NCBI GenBank assembly: GCA_025602905.1
Contig: JAHLKI010000030.1
Span: 272,036-336,035, forward strand
Length of the DNA stretch: 64,000 bases
Source: Phlyctochytrium arcticum
Lineage: Eukaryota; Chytridiomycota; Chytridiomycetes; Chytridiales; Chytridiaceae
Direction of reading: 5' to 3'
Part shown: piece after piece, positions 25,127-33,980 of the stretch
Numbering within the stretch: the first letter of the stretch is position 1
Layout of the letters: each line of letters begins with the position of its first letter
Position numbers and translations under genes: made by a program
The notes under the pieces: model-generated
Told to the model about the DNA's origin: nothing
The model's input: only the letters and a program-made list of their open reading frames with translations
Databases searched by the model: none

Positions 25127-28100
25127 CTAAATTCCGTTTATATGGACGACTAAGTAATTTAGACTACCCATTTCTTCAACATCACCCTCCGCCTCCAACC
25201 GGCAAACCTCAGCTCTACCTTTGACTCGAGATTCTGGAACTGCTACGAGTGGTCCGACCTGCAGAGACAGCCGCGGACGCAGTGTTTGCGGGTCATTGGT
25301 GCAATCAGGCAAAGAACGAAGAACGAGCACCGATGCGAACTCAGTATGAACCCCCGAAACCAGCCTGCCGAACAGGACATTACGATAATTGATTTGTACT
25401 CGATCAGTGGCTCTTCTCGAATATGCCACGATGTCGCCTTCCCGATAGTCCACGAACCTGAGACGAAATCGTAAGTGGACGCTGGCGTTTTGCCAATCAT
25501 CCATTAAGTATTGACCGACAATATCTCTCAGTTCTTCATTCCCCGGCAGGTCCAGGTATGAGCACTCGTTAGGCCACATGTTGTCTTCGCGCACGCCAAT
25601 TCGGGGATTGATTGTTGCTTCGAGTACGTTTGCTACCCAGAAATTTTCCAGTGCTGAGTTTGCCAGTGATTGATGATTCGTATTCCGAGTTCTGCCCATA
25701 CTGAATTTCGAGATCAAGGATTCGAATCCGAACGTTGAAAACTCCCTCGGACAGCCAAATCTCAACGTATGTTCGGCAATATGGGTACAGTAATGTGAGT
25801 TGATAGTTAGGAATCCAGCGTCATAAAGCACGGTCCCAAGCTTAATTCCGTCGATAGTCATTCTGTACAGTGGCCCCAGCAGTTCCTTTTCAAGGTGGTG
25901 GCGCAACATTATTTCCACCCGTGTACGATGACCCAGCCAAGACTCCCACTTGTGTTTCAAATTGGGCTTGTCGCGCACGAAGTAATGGACGATTGCGATA
26001 GACCGCACGATGAAGGTAAGCTTGTTTTCATGTGTCTGGCCAAATCGCCAATGATTCCAACTAGAAACTTGCGGCTGCGAAATTCGATTAAATGGCTGGG
26101 ATGCAAAAGATCGATACTTTTTGTCGAATTGTTTCCAGAAACCCTCTTCACCGTATTCCAGGACCAGCGCCTCCGAAAACTCCTTCCACTCCTTTTGGAT
26201 TTCTCCCTCTCCAACGGCATGCTGAAAGTCTACGGCGGCCAAGCAACATGGATCAAGTCCGGGCCATCGCCAGGCTGAGCTTGGGTATGCAATTCCGAAG
26301 AGTTCGGCGTGAATACGAAGAGGATGCGTTGCATGGCGTATATTGTGCCATTGCTCGCGGAGTCTGGTAACGATTTCCGCCGTTTCGTTCCTCTGCTCTG
26401 AGCACCGATGCGCAGTACATTCGCATCTTTGCTGGTGGTCGTCGTGGTTTAAAAACATTTCAAGATGATGCTCTCGCAAGATCCCACAGTCGTGGCACAT
26501 ACGTTTACTCAAATCTGAACTTGACTTGAATCCAAGGAAGCTGGTGCGACCGGGTCCGTCCCCAATCACGGAATGCATAACCAGTATGCACTTCTCCACT
26601 CGTCCGCTCACGCTGTTGTAAAGATCAAATCCCCGACTCAGGGTTTCCATCTCAGTTGTCAGCAAGTTTGCCCAAAATTCAAAGCCAACAACCAGCTCAT
26701 GGCTTAGTTCCAGAAGACTTATTGGTGCCATCGCATGGGATGTCGAACGATTGCGGATGCCGTGGCCGAATTCTGCTAAGCTGATTGCCAGGATATGCAT
26801 ATTCTTCAAACCATGTTTGTAGATTTTGAAACCATCCATGAACACAACAAGATGGACGAAAAAGACATTGCCGTTGTTTTGGTCATAGCAAGACCTCCAC
26901 TTGTCTTGGCTTGCAACGATGCTGAGGGCCCATTGATACCCCGTGTGGGCTTCCGTTTTTACTGGGAACTTGCGCGCGTAGTATTCCTGAATCTGCACCC
27001 TTGTCATATTCAACACTCCGTCTGCAATCAGAGCCTGGGTATAGTCTCGATTCGCGCTAGCAATGAGTTCTGCCAGATGACGGTGAAGGAACCAGAACTG
27101 GATCACTTGGCTGACAGGCACGTACGGAAGCGGTGATTTAACATTGTTGATGCGCAGTTTTTTGATGGAAATTACTGGAGATGTCAGTCTTTTTACTCTT
27201 CGCTTGGCGGTCTCGTGCTTTGTCGGAAGGCCATGACCACTTGCGGCGCCTTCTGTTATGAATTTGATGGCAAAAAACGACTCGTATTGTCTCCGTGTCC
27301 ACTTCTGCTTCAAGGTGTGCAGCATGAATTCCGCAAACTCTTCATCCCTATGAGTGAAGCGCAATGGCTGCGCAACTCTTGGACGCCAAAGTATCTGCTG
27401 GCTAGCATAGCCAGTGTTTGTCAACTGGTTTCCGTCGCTTGGCTGGTCGTCGTCAGGTTCATCGCGGGAGGAAGAGTGGTTGCTGGAGCTCGAACTTGTA
27501 CTAGTTTCCGAACTGCTCTCGTCCCCGGGGTCTATTTCATCGCGGTCAACACCCTCCTGTGCTGCATTTTCTTCTGGACCATGGAATATGTCGTTACTAT
27601 CCCAACCCTCCTGTGCTGCATTGCTTTCGGAACCGTGCGATGGGTCATCGTTACCCAAACCAGCATCGCCATCGTAAATATCTGAGGAGTCCGCAAAATG
27701 GTTTGACATCTCGTCCGCCTGCTGCTCTGGCTCAGGTGCGCCCAAATTTTGGTTGAAGCCGTCGTGGGCCGGTCTCCCTGTCGTTGCAATCAAATTGTCG
27801 AATTGGGATAGTGCGGAACTCAGAGGATCTAAACATTTTCTGTTGTTAGAGAATGTTACTAGCAGGTAAGGATTGAAACCAGTACCTGGATTATTGACTT
27901 GGCTCCCCTCGCTTGTTAGGTCTCGAACAGGGCGGATGTGCGCAGGGTAGTGTATTCGGACAAAATGAGCATAGTCTCTTGCGGCAAAGGATCGAGATGT
28001 CTCGCACATTGGACAGTGGTATGCTTCCGGCTGGGTGTCTGTCATCCTTCGTCGCATCAGGCAACGCTCGATATGCCTGTAAACGTTCGAGAGAACGCCA

Positions 28101-28165
28101 TCATGCACTCTGATAGTACTTAGGCAGTTGGGAATGGGGCAGGGGACTTGGACAGTGTTGTTCAT
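25127..28165 (-). CDS. CACTA/Plavaka-like DDE transposase
   Basis: A single 1012-residue frame from ATG 28165. The N-terminus has two zinc-finger-like motifs (CPIPNC...H...C and CPMC...H...H), then a Ser/Asp/Glu-rich linker of about 120 residues. The core shows VVFMDGFKIYKHGLKNMHI (first acidic residue), VGFEFWANLLTTEMETL, HSVIGDGPGRTSFLGFKSS (second acidic residue), a Cys/His cluster RMCHDCGI...CECTAHRC, and STFGFESLISKFSMGRTRN near the C-terminus (candidate third acidic residue). This order matches Tnp2/Plavaka-type transposases of the CMC superfamily, which cut and paste DNA at the terminal repeats. No frameshift is seen. Confidence 0.85.
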   Translation of the reverse strand: MNNTVQVPCPIPNCLSTIRVHDGVLSNVYRHIERCLMRRRMTDTQPEAYHCPMCETSRSFAARDYAHFVRIHYPAHIRPVRDLTSEGSQVNNPGTGFNPYLLVTFSNNRKCLDPLSSALSQFDNLIATTGRPAHDGFNQNLGAPEPEQQADEMSNHFADSSDIYDGDAGLGNDDPSHGSESNAAQEGWDSNDIFHGPEENAAQEGVDRDEIDPGDESSSETSTSSSSSNHSSSRDEPDDDQPSDGNQLTNTGYASQQILWRPRVAQPLRFTHRDEEFAEFMLHTLKQKWTRRQYESFFAIKFITEGAASGHGLPTKHETAKRRVKRLTSPVISIKKLRINNVKSPLPYVPVSQVIQFWFLHRHLAELIASANRDYTQALIADGVLNMTRVQIQEYYARKFPVKTEAHTGYQWALSIVASQDKWRSCYDQNNGNVFFVHLVVFMDGFKIYKHGLKNMHILAISLAEFGHGIRNRSTSHAMAPISLLELSHELVVGFEFWANLLTTEMETLSRGFDLYNSVSGRVEKCILVMHSVIGDGPGRTSFLGFKSSSDLSKRMCHDCGILREHHLEMFLNHDDHQQRCECTAHRCSEQRNETAEIVTRLREQWHNIRHATHPLRIHAELFGIAYPSSAWRWPGLDPCCLAAVDFQHAVGEGEIQKEWKEFSEALVLEYGEEGFWKQFDKKYRSFASQPFNRISQPQVSSWNHWRFGQTHENKLTFIVRSIAIVHYFVRDKPNLKHKWESWLGHRTRVEIMLRHHLEKELLGPLYRMTIDGIKLGTVLYDAGFLTINSHYCTHIAEHTLRFGCPREFSTFGFESLISKFSMGRTRNTNHQSLANSALENFWVANVLEATINPRIGVREDNMWPNECSYLDLPGNEELRDIVGQYLMDDWQNASVHLRFRLRFVDYREGDIVAYSRRATDRVQINYRNVLFGRLVSGVHTEFASVLVLRSLPDCTNDPQTLRPRLSLQVGPLVAVPESRVKGRAEVCRLEAEGDVEEMGSLNYLVVHINGI

Positions 28166-28584
28166 TGTATCGGTACTTAGTATTGAAGAATGTATGTATG
28201 CTTTAAAGTATAATCAATAGAACATTGACTTTCTGTACCTTTTTTTTTCTATGTGTTTCAAGTTTCTATCACGTGTTGCAAATTTTCAAGATACCGACCA
28301 CCCATGGACTGTCCGAAGGAAAGAGACGCTACATTCTTTCTTATTTCTTTACTTGTGCATACCAAAATTCAAGCTATTGCAAGGTCTTCATCATCAAAGT
28401 CGTGCATCATAAATTTTAACAACCCCGCCGACGACTGCGCGGTGCGCAGCTGATGACTCAATTGTTTGTGAATGAAACGTGATGAACACCTGTGTTCATA
28501 AATGATATGTGATGAACATCCATGTTCATAAATGGTTCATCCCTGTTCATAAATGATTAATGATGAACTTCCTGGTTCATCCAA

Positions 28585-28616
28585 GTTCATAAATGAAGTT
28601 CATCTGTGCCATAGTG
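28585..28616 (-). repeat. Right terminal inverted repeat of the CACTA element
   Basis: Perfect inverse of 22,137-22,168, ending GTGCCATAGTG. Tandem TTCATAAATG and TGATGAAC motifs lie just inside. Confidence 0.92.
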
Positions 28617-28813
28617 TTATAATCTGCGGCGGCGCGGGCAAGGCCTGGCCTATTCAGTTGTGATTTCGTGGACGGCGGTCATAAGAGTGGAAGAGCCAGA
28701 GGAAAAGCCGGGAGGGTTTGACGAATACAATACATACAAAGGATGGAAAAAGACTGCTGGAACAAGGGAAAAAATGGTCCATTAGGACAGCATGAAAGAA
28801 TGAAAAAAGGGCA

Positions 28814-30334
28814 TCAGCGACCAACCTCCAGATGGGCAATCGAGTTAGTTTTGGAGTTTTTCATGTTAAAGACAACTGCCTTCATCTTCATCGGATGCTC
28901 GTCATAGTACTGTACGAGAAGATGAAGTTAGAATGTATGCCAAATGGGGACCGAGTTTGTCACGAATGTAACTAACCGTTTGCGACAACTTTGCCCCCTC
29001 CATGTTTTCGAACCGACATGAGCATATGCAGTGACAGAAAAAGAGCTCTCTGGGAGTAAATATCGGAACGAGGTCCGCTGATGGTGTCCCGCAGAATGCT
29101 GTCACAAATTTTGAAAAATTCGAGCTTGTCGTAACCATCCTTGATGGTTCCCAGGGCCTTGTCCTGGTATGAGGCGGCTTCAAGCTCCCCTTTTCTTACT
29201 TCGTCATAAAAGCTTTAAGAAAAGTGCCTTCTCCTGGATTAGGAAAAGGTGATGTTTGCCCCACAGTCTGGTTTCTGTGCAGGTCCAAGACTGCCTTGAT
29301 ATCCGCTTTGATACTTTCAAAGCTCAAGTTGGGGTTGTTCCTTAGTACGTAAAAGCTGTACGACCAGTTTGAGACAAGCCAGATTGCGAGATAACGGCTC
29401 CCACGCCACTCCTACCGTAACCAGATTAGAATCTTGTTCTCGCTCACTAGCACGGCCTTTTGATATAGAGAATCGATTTCTGCTTCAGAGGCACCCGGAT
29501 TTTCCCTTAGGTGAGCTTCATGGACATAATTCAGGTAAAATCGCTGCAATGAATACAATAAGTCTCAAGTAGGAAAGATCGTTTATCTTCAACCAATGAA
29601 GCAGCAAGCAATGAAGTTTAAAGGGACCTATTCAGATTATGCGCTTACCATGAATCGTGTTTTTCTAGGATTCCAGCTTTGATTCGTATTTGTGCTTCGG
29701 GTACCTTCTCGGATCGTTCTGGCAAACTTCATGGTGTTTGATATGACTAACTGGGCACTGACCGGCAGATCCTGCTCAGAGCGATCACGGTAAAGCTGGC
29801 TAATATATCATCTGCCAATTGTATTAGTGTCAGTGCTTTTCCATGCCTAAGGTTGTTGAGTACCTGGGATTACGACTGCTTGATGTTATCCTCCTGCCAA
29901 TCACCGTAGACAGAATATGGCGTATAATTCGTGAGCTCCCCCAGAAATGTCGCCACGTACAGCGGGCCGCCCAACGGCGTCATGTAATTGGGTAGGTTGA
30001 TAAGTTTCTCCTTGAACATTGCTGGCTTCGTATGTGTGTTTTGTAATCCATTAATGACATATCTGATGCTTTCACTTAGTAACCAGTATATCAACAGCAG
30101 TGGAGAGCAAGAATTTCATACTTACGGTTTTCTGATCTTCTGGACTTGGGCAGGTAAATCGCTGTCGCTGTCCGGCGGGGTTGAGCCGTTGGGGATTGCT
30201 ACATCGAACGTCGGTCCGTCCAGAGTCTGTTCGTCAACTTTGGGTTCTTCGGTGATGGGGGCTCGCGATCTTCCTGCAACGGATGAGCCCTCTCCAGACC
30301 AAGCTTGGCCGAAGTGGGTGCTTGCATCTAGCAC
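28814..30334 (-). pseudogene. Unknown multi-exon gene, probably degraded (copy A)
   Basis: Exon-like pieces run leftwards: PAQVQKIRK spliced (GTAAGT donor near 30,125) in frame to PESIRYVINGLQNTHTKP; then LYRDRSEQDLPVSAQLVISN; RFYLNYVHEAHLRENPG with SLYQKAVLVSENKI; FYVLRNNPNLSFESIKADIK; DKALGTIKDGYDKLEFFKIC; LSLHMLMS; and a last exon HPMKMKAVVFNMKNSKTNS ending at 28814. The frame breaks between LHMLMS and ENMEGAKLSQTV, suggesting a frameshift. The family was not recognised. Homologous segments in the same order occur on the plus strand on both sides of the large element, so this is a real gene family. Its tail stops close to the CACTA element's right end. Confidence 0.5.
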
Positions 30335-30585
30335 TATGCTCGCCTACACCATCGTGCTTCGGACTTGACAGGCTGGTTGATATATGCCATCTCAGAGAGA
30401 CGATCCAAGAAATTTGAACAATACTCCAATTTTTTAGTTTCGTCGATGGATAAAACGTCTTTTCAAGGTTTCAAGGTAAAATATCTCGTAGCAATTCGAT
30501 GCTGTCCTCCCTCCAGAACGTCGTATGCTTCCATTGAGTAGAACACGCCGGATGATATGGCTTAAATCATGAGTTCCACTGCACT

Positions 30586-30966
30586 TTATATGCACTCCCG
30601 TCGGAGCGAGTGACAGGTGTCAGTCAGGTCGTGGTCGAGCACGGCACGTTTGAGGCAAGAGTCGCTTTGTTTTGCGATGAAGGTCAGTTCTTCCATATGA
30701 GACTGGAAAGTGAGATGATTGACTAGGGATCGTACAGGGGATTGCCAGGGGGATTGAGGGGGATTGTCCTTGTTGAGATGGCAGATCGCGCAGATCGCGT
30801 TCTGATCGCGTTGCATCTCTTCCATCTCATCCTGATTGTCAGGTAAGTCCATAGTGCTTCGGCCAAGCTTGCGGCAAGGCCATTTACGACTTTTCACCAG
30901 CTTTTTGACAAAACCGAACGCCCCGGCAACAACAATAACAAACCCAGAGCGACACCGCAAGGACAT
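30586..30966 (-). CDS. Hypothetical protein or 5' exon with C2H2-like motif
   Basis: A 126-residue frame from about 30,966. It starts with a hydrophobic signal-like stretch (SGFVIVVAGAFGFV) and contains ICAICHLNKD followed by NHLTFQSHMEELTF, a possible C2H2-type site. It may belong to the adjacent unknown minus-strand gene; no splice join was established. Confidence 0.25.
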   Translation of the reverse strand: MSLRCRSGFVIVVAGAFGFVKKLVKSRKWPCRKLGRSTMDLPDNQDEMEEMQRDQNAICAICHLNKDNPPQSPWQSPVRSLVNHLTFQSHMEELTFIAKQSDSCLKRAVLDHDLTDTCHSLRRECI

Positions 30967-31169
30967 TGCAGCTTCCGTGGAGCTTATTGAAAGAGGTTGA
31001 GCACGACTTGCAATATTGGGTCATGCCTGACGGCCTCTTCACGACCAGAACTTGGGGTATAGTCTTTGCCGGAAACTGGATCGAAAAACGAGTTGACTCC
31101 TTCTTACTATGGGAGGGTGTTTCGGTTGATCCCAGTGACAGATGGAAAACATGATATTACCCACGCTAT

Positions 31170-31672
31170 ATGTGGTGGATTGCGGGATATACACAAGAAG
31201 CCAACCTCATGCCGGAACTACACGTCAGGTTGACCAACAACAAGTCCAACACCTTAGCGAAAAACAACGCAAATCCTGCCTCTGAGATCCCAGGAACGCC
31301 TTCAATCCCATCGCAAGAGCCACTCAGAGAAGCATGCGCGACAAACGCAATAGACAGCTCCACTCTTTTCAAAATTCTTCGCCTGAAGCAGACCGGCACA
31401 ATTCCCCGGTACCAACAAGAATTCAACGGGTTTCTGCGTCAACCACCAATGGCTTCACAATTGCCATCTCAAGCTCTATCAGTTATCATCGGCTGCTCTA
31501 CACGATGTCTCTCAATAAATCGGCTAGTGGTGGTGCGGATATGAATACACTGTACCGAAAGGCAGCACTAGTGACTGAGCAAAAGCTACTTACGTGATTA
31601 CTGTAAGAGTAACATACGCGGTTAGATCTGTTTTACAACTGGCCTCAATCCCTTGTCTGACAGGTTCGACCG
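31170..31672 (+). pseudogene. 5' part of unknown gene, copy B, split by the giant element
   Basis: The segment with ADMNTLYRKAALVTEQKLL (31,540-31,595) matches EIDSLYQKAVLVSENKI of copy A on the other strand. A downstream acceptor-like CTGACAG at 31,657-31,663 precedes GTTCGACCG, where the 30-kb insertion begins. Removing the insertion and one target copy restores an exon start reading FDRLRNNTYLS, matching FYVLRNNPNLS of copy A. Exons upstream of 31,334 are uncertain. Confidence 0.55.
31668..31672 (+). repeat. Target-site duplication GACCG, left copy
   Basis: GACCG lies directly outside TGTGACAG at the left end and recurs at 61,744-61,748 directly outside CTGTCACA at the right end. A 5-bp duplication fits an RVE-type integrase rather than a tyrosine recombinase. 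Confidence 0.8.
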
Positions 31673-31725
31673 TGTGACAGTGCACAATTCATAAACCTTA
31701 GGTTTATGAATTGTGCACTGTCACA
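31673..31725. repeat. Left terminal palindrome (25-bp arms, 3-nt centre)
   Basis: Perfect inverted repeat beginning TGTGACAGTGCACAATTC, with centre TTA. It could extrude as a hairpin and forms the physical end of the element. Confidence 0.93.
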
Positions 31726-31922
31726 GGGGCGGTTTATCCTATTAGTGAATAAACCATGGTTTACCTATGATTAGGGCTTTTGGGCATTTCTGGCTCTCCA
31801 AACCCCCAAAACCCACCATTAACCTATCAAAAACACCCATTTTTCGACATTCCCATTACACAGCATAACACAGGATAATCCCTGGTTTACACAGGATTAA
31901 AATAATCCTCTACATAATCCAA
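31673..31922 (+). repeat. Outer part of the left terminal inverted repeat
   Basis: Matches the reverse complement of 61,490-61,743 and the direct sequence 63,524-63,770. It contains further short palindromes (TAAACCATGGTTTA; GGATAATCC pairs). The arm resumes at 40,279-40,281 after the Helitron. Confidence 0.88.
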
Positions 31923-32143
31923 TAAGGGCCCCGGGCTGCGCTGCGGGGATTAGCTCTGGTATATGATGGTTAATGCAATGGTAACGGGGGAATGGAGTGT
32001 ACGAGGAAGTTATCATATTAGCGAAAATAAACGAACAGACATGAACGAACAAATTGTCCAGAAAAACGTCATAACAAGTAATACAAACTTGAAGCAAGGA
32101 AAGTTATAAAACGATGAAGAATGGCACTGTCAAAGTAAGGAGG

Positions 32144-33103
32144 CTAATCATAATAATTGCGCAGGCGGTTGTGGGTTGAGAGAGGGGCGTCGTCGTCGTC
32201 GTCGTCTGATTCATGATCGAGCTGCACGACAGGCGACGGGTTATTGGAGCTCCTAGCCATGGAGAAACTGTCGTAAAGCTTTCGAGCCTTGGCAGGCGGG
32301 GTATCCGGGGTATCGTAAACGTCGGCAACAGCAGCAACTTTGGACTTGGGAGGCCGACCACGCCGTTTGCCGCTGGCAGTTAGGGTTGACATCGGGGCTG
32401 GGGGTAAGGGGTGTATGACTGGTTGGGGCTCCGATTGAACCAAGAAGATGGTGCGCGATGGGGGGGTGGCAACTCCAGAGGACGACGAACTTGGCGAAGA
32501 GAGAGAGGTGGAAGAGGTTGCGGTTGCAACCGGCCCGGTAGGCTTCCGGCCCCAAATGTTCGCAGCTTTAGAGGAAACAGCGGTGGTTGAGGTTGAGGGC
32601 AGCTTTCCGGTGCCGCCGTTAGTGTAAAAGTTGGTGAAGGCGATTTCCCCGAGAGAAATCAGCTCACCGACCACCTCGACAACGGTATTTTGGCGGAGAA
32701 CATTGGCTCTTGGTCCCCAACCTCCGGGATGGGTAACTGTGACGGGCCTGAAGGACTCAACGTTGTTTCGATAGACGCGGAATAACACCTTAGCGGACTC
32801 CTTCTGCGTGGAGTGTACGAGTCCGGTGCAACAAACTTGTGCAGGGAAAGGTTCAGCATCGTCGTGGAGGCGGTGGAGAGTATAGATTTGTAATTCGTCA
32901 GTTGTGGGATCGAGGACCGCGGCAACACAGAAGTAGCAGGCATCGAAGACAGGTTCTTCGATACGGTTTTGCTTAACCCACACGGATGCGGGGAGATGGA
33001 GTATGTCGCCACCTACGATGGGGACCACGAGTTGGACATCGAACTTGTACTTGTCCAACGGAGTAAGCTCGACGACTTTGACGATTGAAGTGATGATGAG
33101 CAT
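32144..33103 (-). CDS. AT-hook protein carried by the Helitron, possible OB-fold
   Basis: A 319-residue frame from ATG 33103. The N-terminal 170 residues are beta-rich (LDKYKFDVQLVVPIVGGDIL, EVVGELISLGEIAFTNFY) and could be a single-strand DNA-binding OB fold, comparable to the RPA-like proteins carried by some Helitrons; this is inference from composition. A Ser/Thr/Pro linker follows, then GKRRGRPPKSK, a clear AT-hook, and an acidic tail with ESDDDDDDAP. It is transcribed opposite to the Rep-helicase gene. It may help bind element DNA or be captured host sequence. Confidence 0.6.
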   Translation of the reverse strand: MLIITSIVKVVELTPLDKYKFDVQLVVPIVGGDILHLPASVWVKQNRIEEPVFDACYFCVAAVLDPTTDELQIYTLHRLHDDAEPFPAQVCCTGLVHSTQKESAKVLFRVYRNNVESFRPVTVTHPGGWGPRANVLRQNTVVEVVGELISLGEIAFTNFYTNGGTGKLPSTSTTAVSSKAANIWGRKPTGPVATATSSTSLSSPSSSSSGVATPPSRTIFLVQSEPQPVIHPLPPAPMSTLTASGKRRGRPPKSKVAAVADVYDTPDTPPAKARKLYDSFSMARSSNNPSPVVQLDHESDDDDDDAPLSTHNRLRNYYD

Positions 33104-33980
33104 TATGATGGCGTTGACGGTATGGAAGAGGGAGAAGGGAGTTTGGAATGGCGCTCTTTATGTAGTGAGAGAGGGAGAGGGGCGGAGATAGCAGAATCGG
33201 TTTGAACGACCTACAAAGCCCAATGGGTAAGAAGGGAAATGCAATGTTTGGCCAAGGTCGCTATGTCCAATCTATTATTGGGGAGGACATGTGAGCACAA
33301 ACATGAACAAACAGCACAGAACGGTCTGGAATGGAGCGGATCCTCATAAGATAGAGGCCATTACAGCCTTCGGCCAATGGTCCCATTGTAGGCAGGAGGG
33401 GAAATGCAAGTTTTGCAAAGGTTACATTGTCGACTGATCTTAATTGAAACGAAAGTGACTATTTACGGCAAGAGCCACGGATGCAAATTAAGGTTGTTTT
33501 TCGTCACAAATAATGAAGCAAACAAGTAACAAGCAGCAAAATATGGTAAGATAAACCTTAAAAAAATGGCAGGTACGAGCTGGAACACCAGAGAACATGA
33601 ATAAGATCGAATATATAAGAGGAATATAAATATGAATGCCCTTGTGGAGTACTGTAAGATTGGAAGAGGTACAGAAAGGCCCCATAATTGAAGTAGCTGT
33701 TATTGCAAGGACGATACAGTGAAGACAACGTAATAAACAATAAGTAAATCGGTTAAGCAGAATGCCGCGGAAGCCCAAGGCACGCGCGCAAAGGAACAAT
33801 CCAATGTGAGTGTAGTACATGTAAGCAAGATCCACATCATAGCAGCTAAATGAGTATGATGTTAGTTCGCGTCCTTCAGAAGAGGAATGTGCGCGGCATC
33901 GTCTGCATCGAAATCAGGCGCGACAAAGGCAACGTAAGAACCATGCACCCCAATTTTACACCCCCGATGAACTGGCGACA
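33104..33980. other. Helitron internal non-coding stretch
   Basis: Lies between the divergent AT-hook gene and the Rep-helicase gene and presumably contains both promoters. No gene was recognised in it. Confidence 0.5.

Larger units (their letters stand above)
22137..28616 (-). mobile_element. Complete CACTA (EnSpm/Plavaka-like) DNA transposon
   Basis: A 6.48-kb element whose ends are perfect 32-bp inverted repeats beginning CACTATGGCACAG. Subterminal copies of TTCATCA/TGATGAA are packed at both ends (22,150-22,250 and 28,440-28,600), as expected for transposase binding in this superfamily. It carries two genes, both on the minus strand: a 1012-residue transposase and a spliced second protein. 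Flanking 3-mers are AAT and TTA, so no clear target duplication is visible. Both genes are open, so the element may be active or recently so. Confidence 0.88.

Noticed and set aside
22134..28619. Possible 3-bp target duplication of the CACTA element
   Set aside because: The flanking triplets are AAT and TTA, which do not match; no duplication can be claimed.
29870..30334. RasGEF-like domain in the unknown gene (PNYMTPLGGPLYVATFLGEL)
   Set aside because: Superficially like the RasGEF PP-x-x-P-x-LG-x-x-L-x-DL motif, but neighbouring RasGEF blocks are not present in order.
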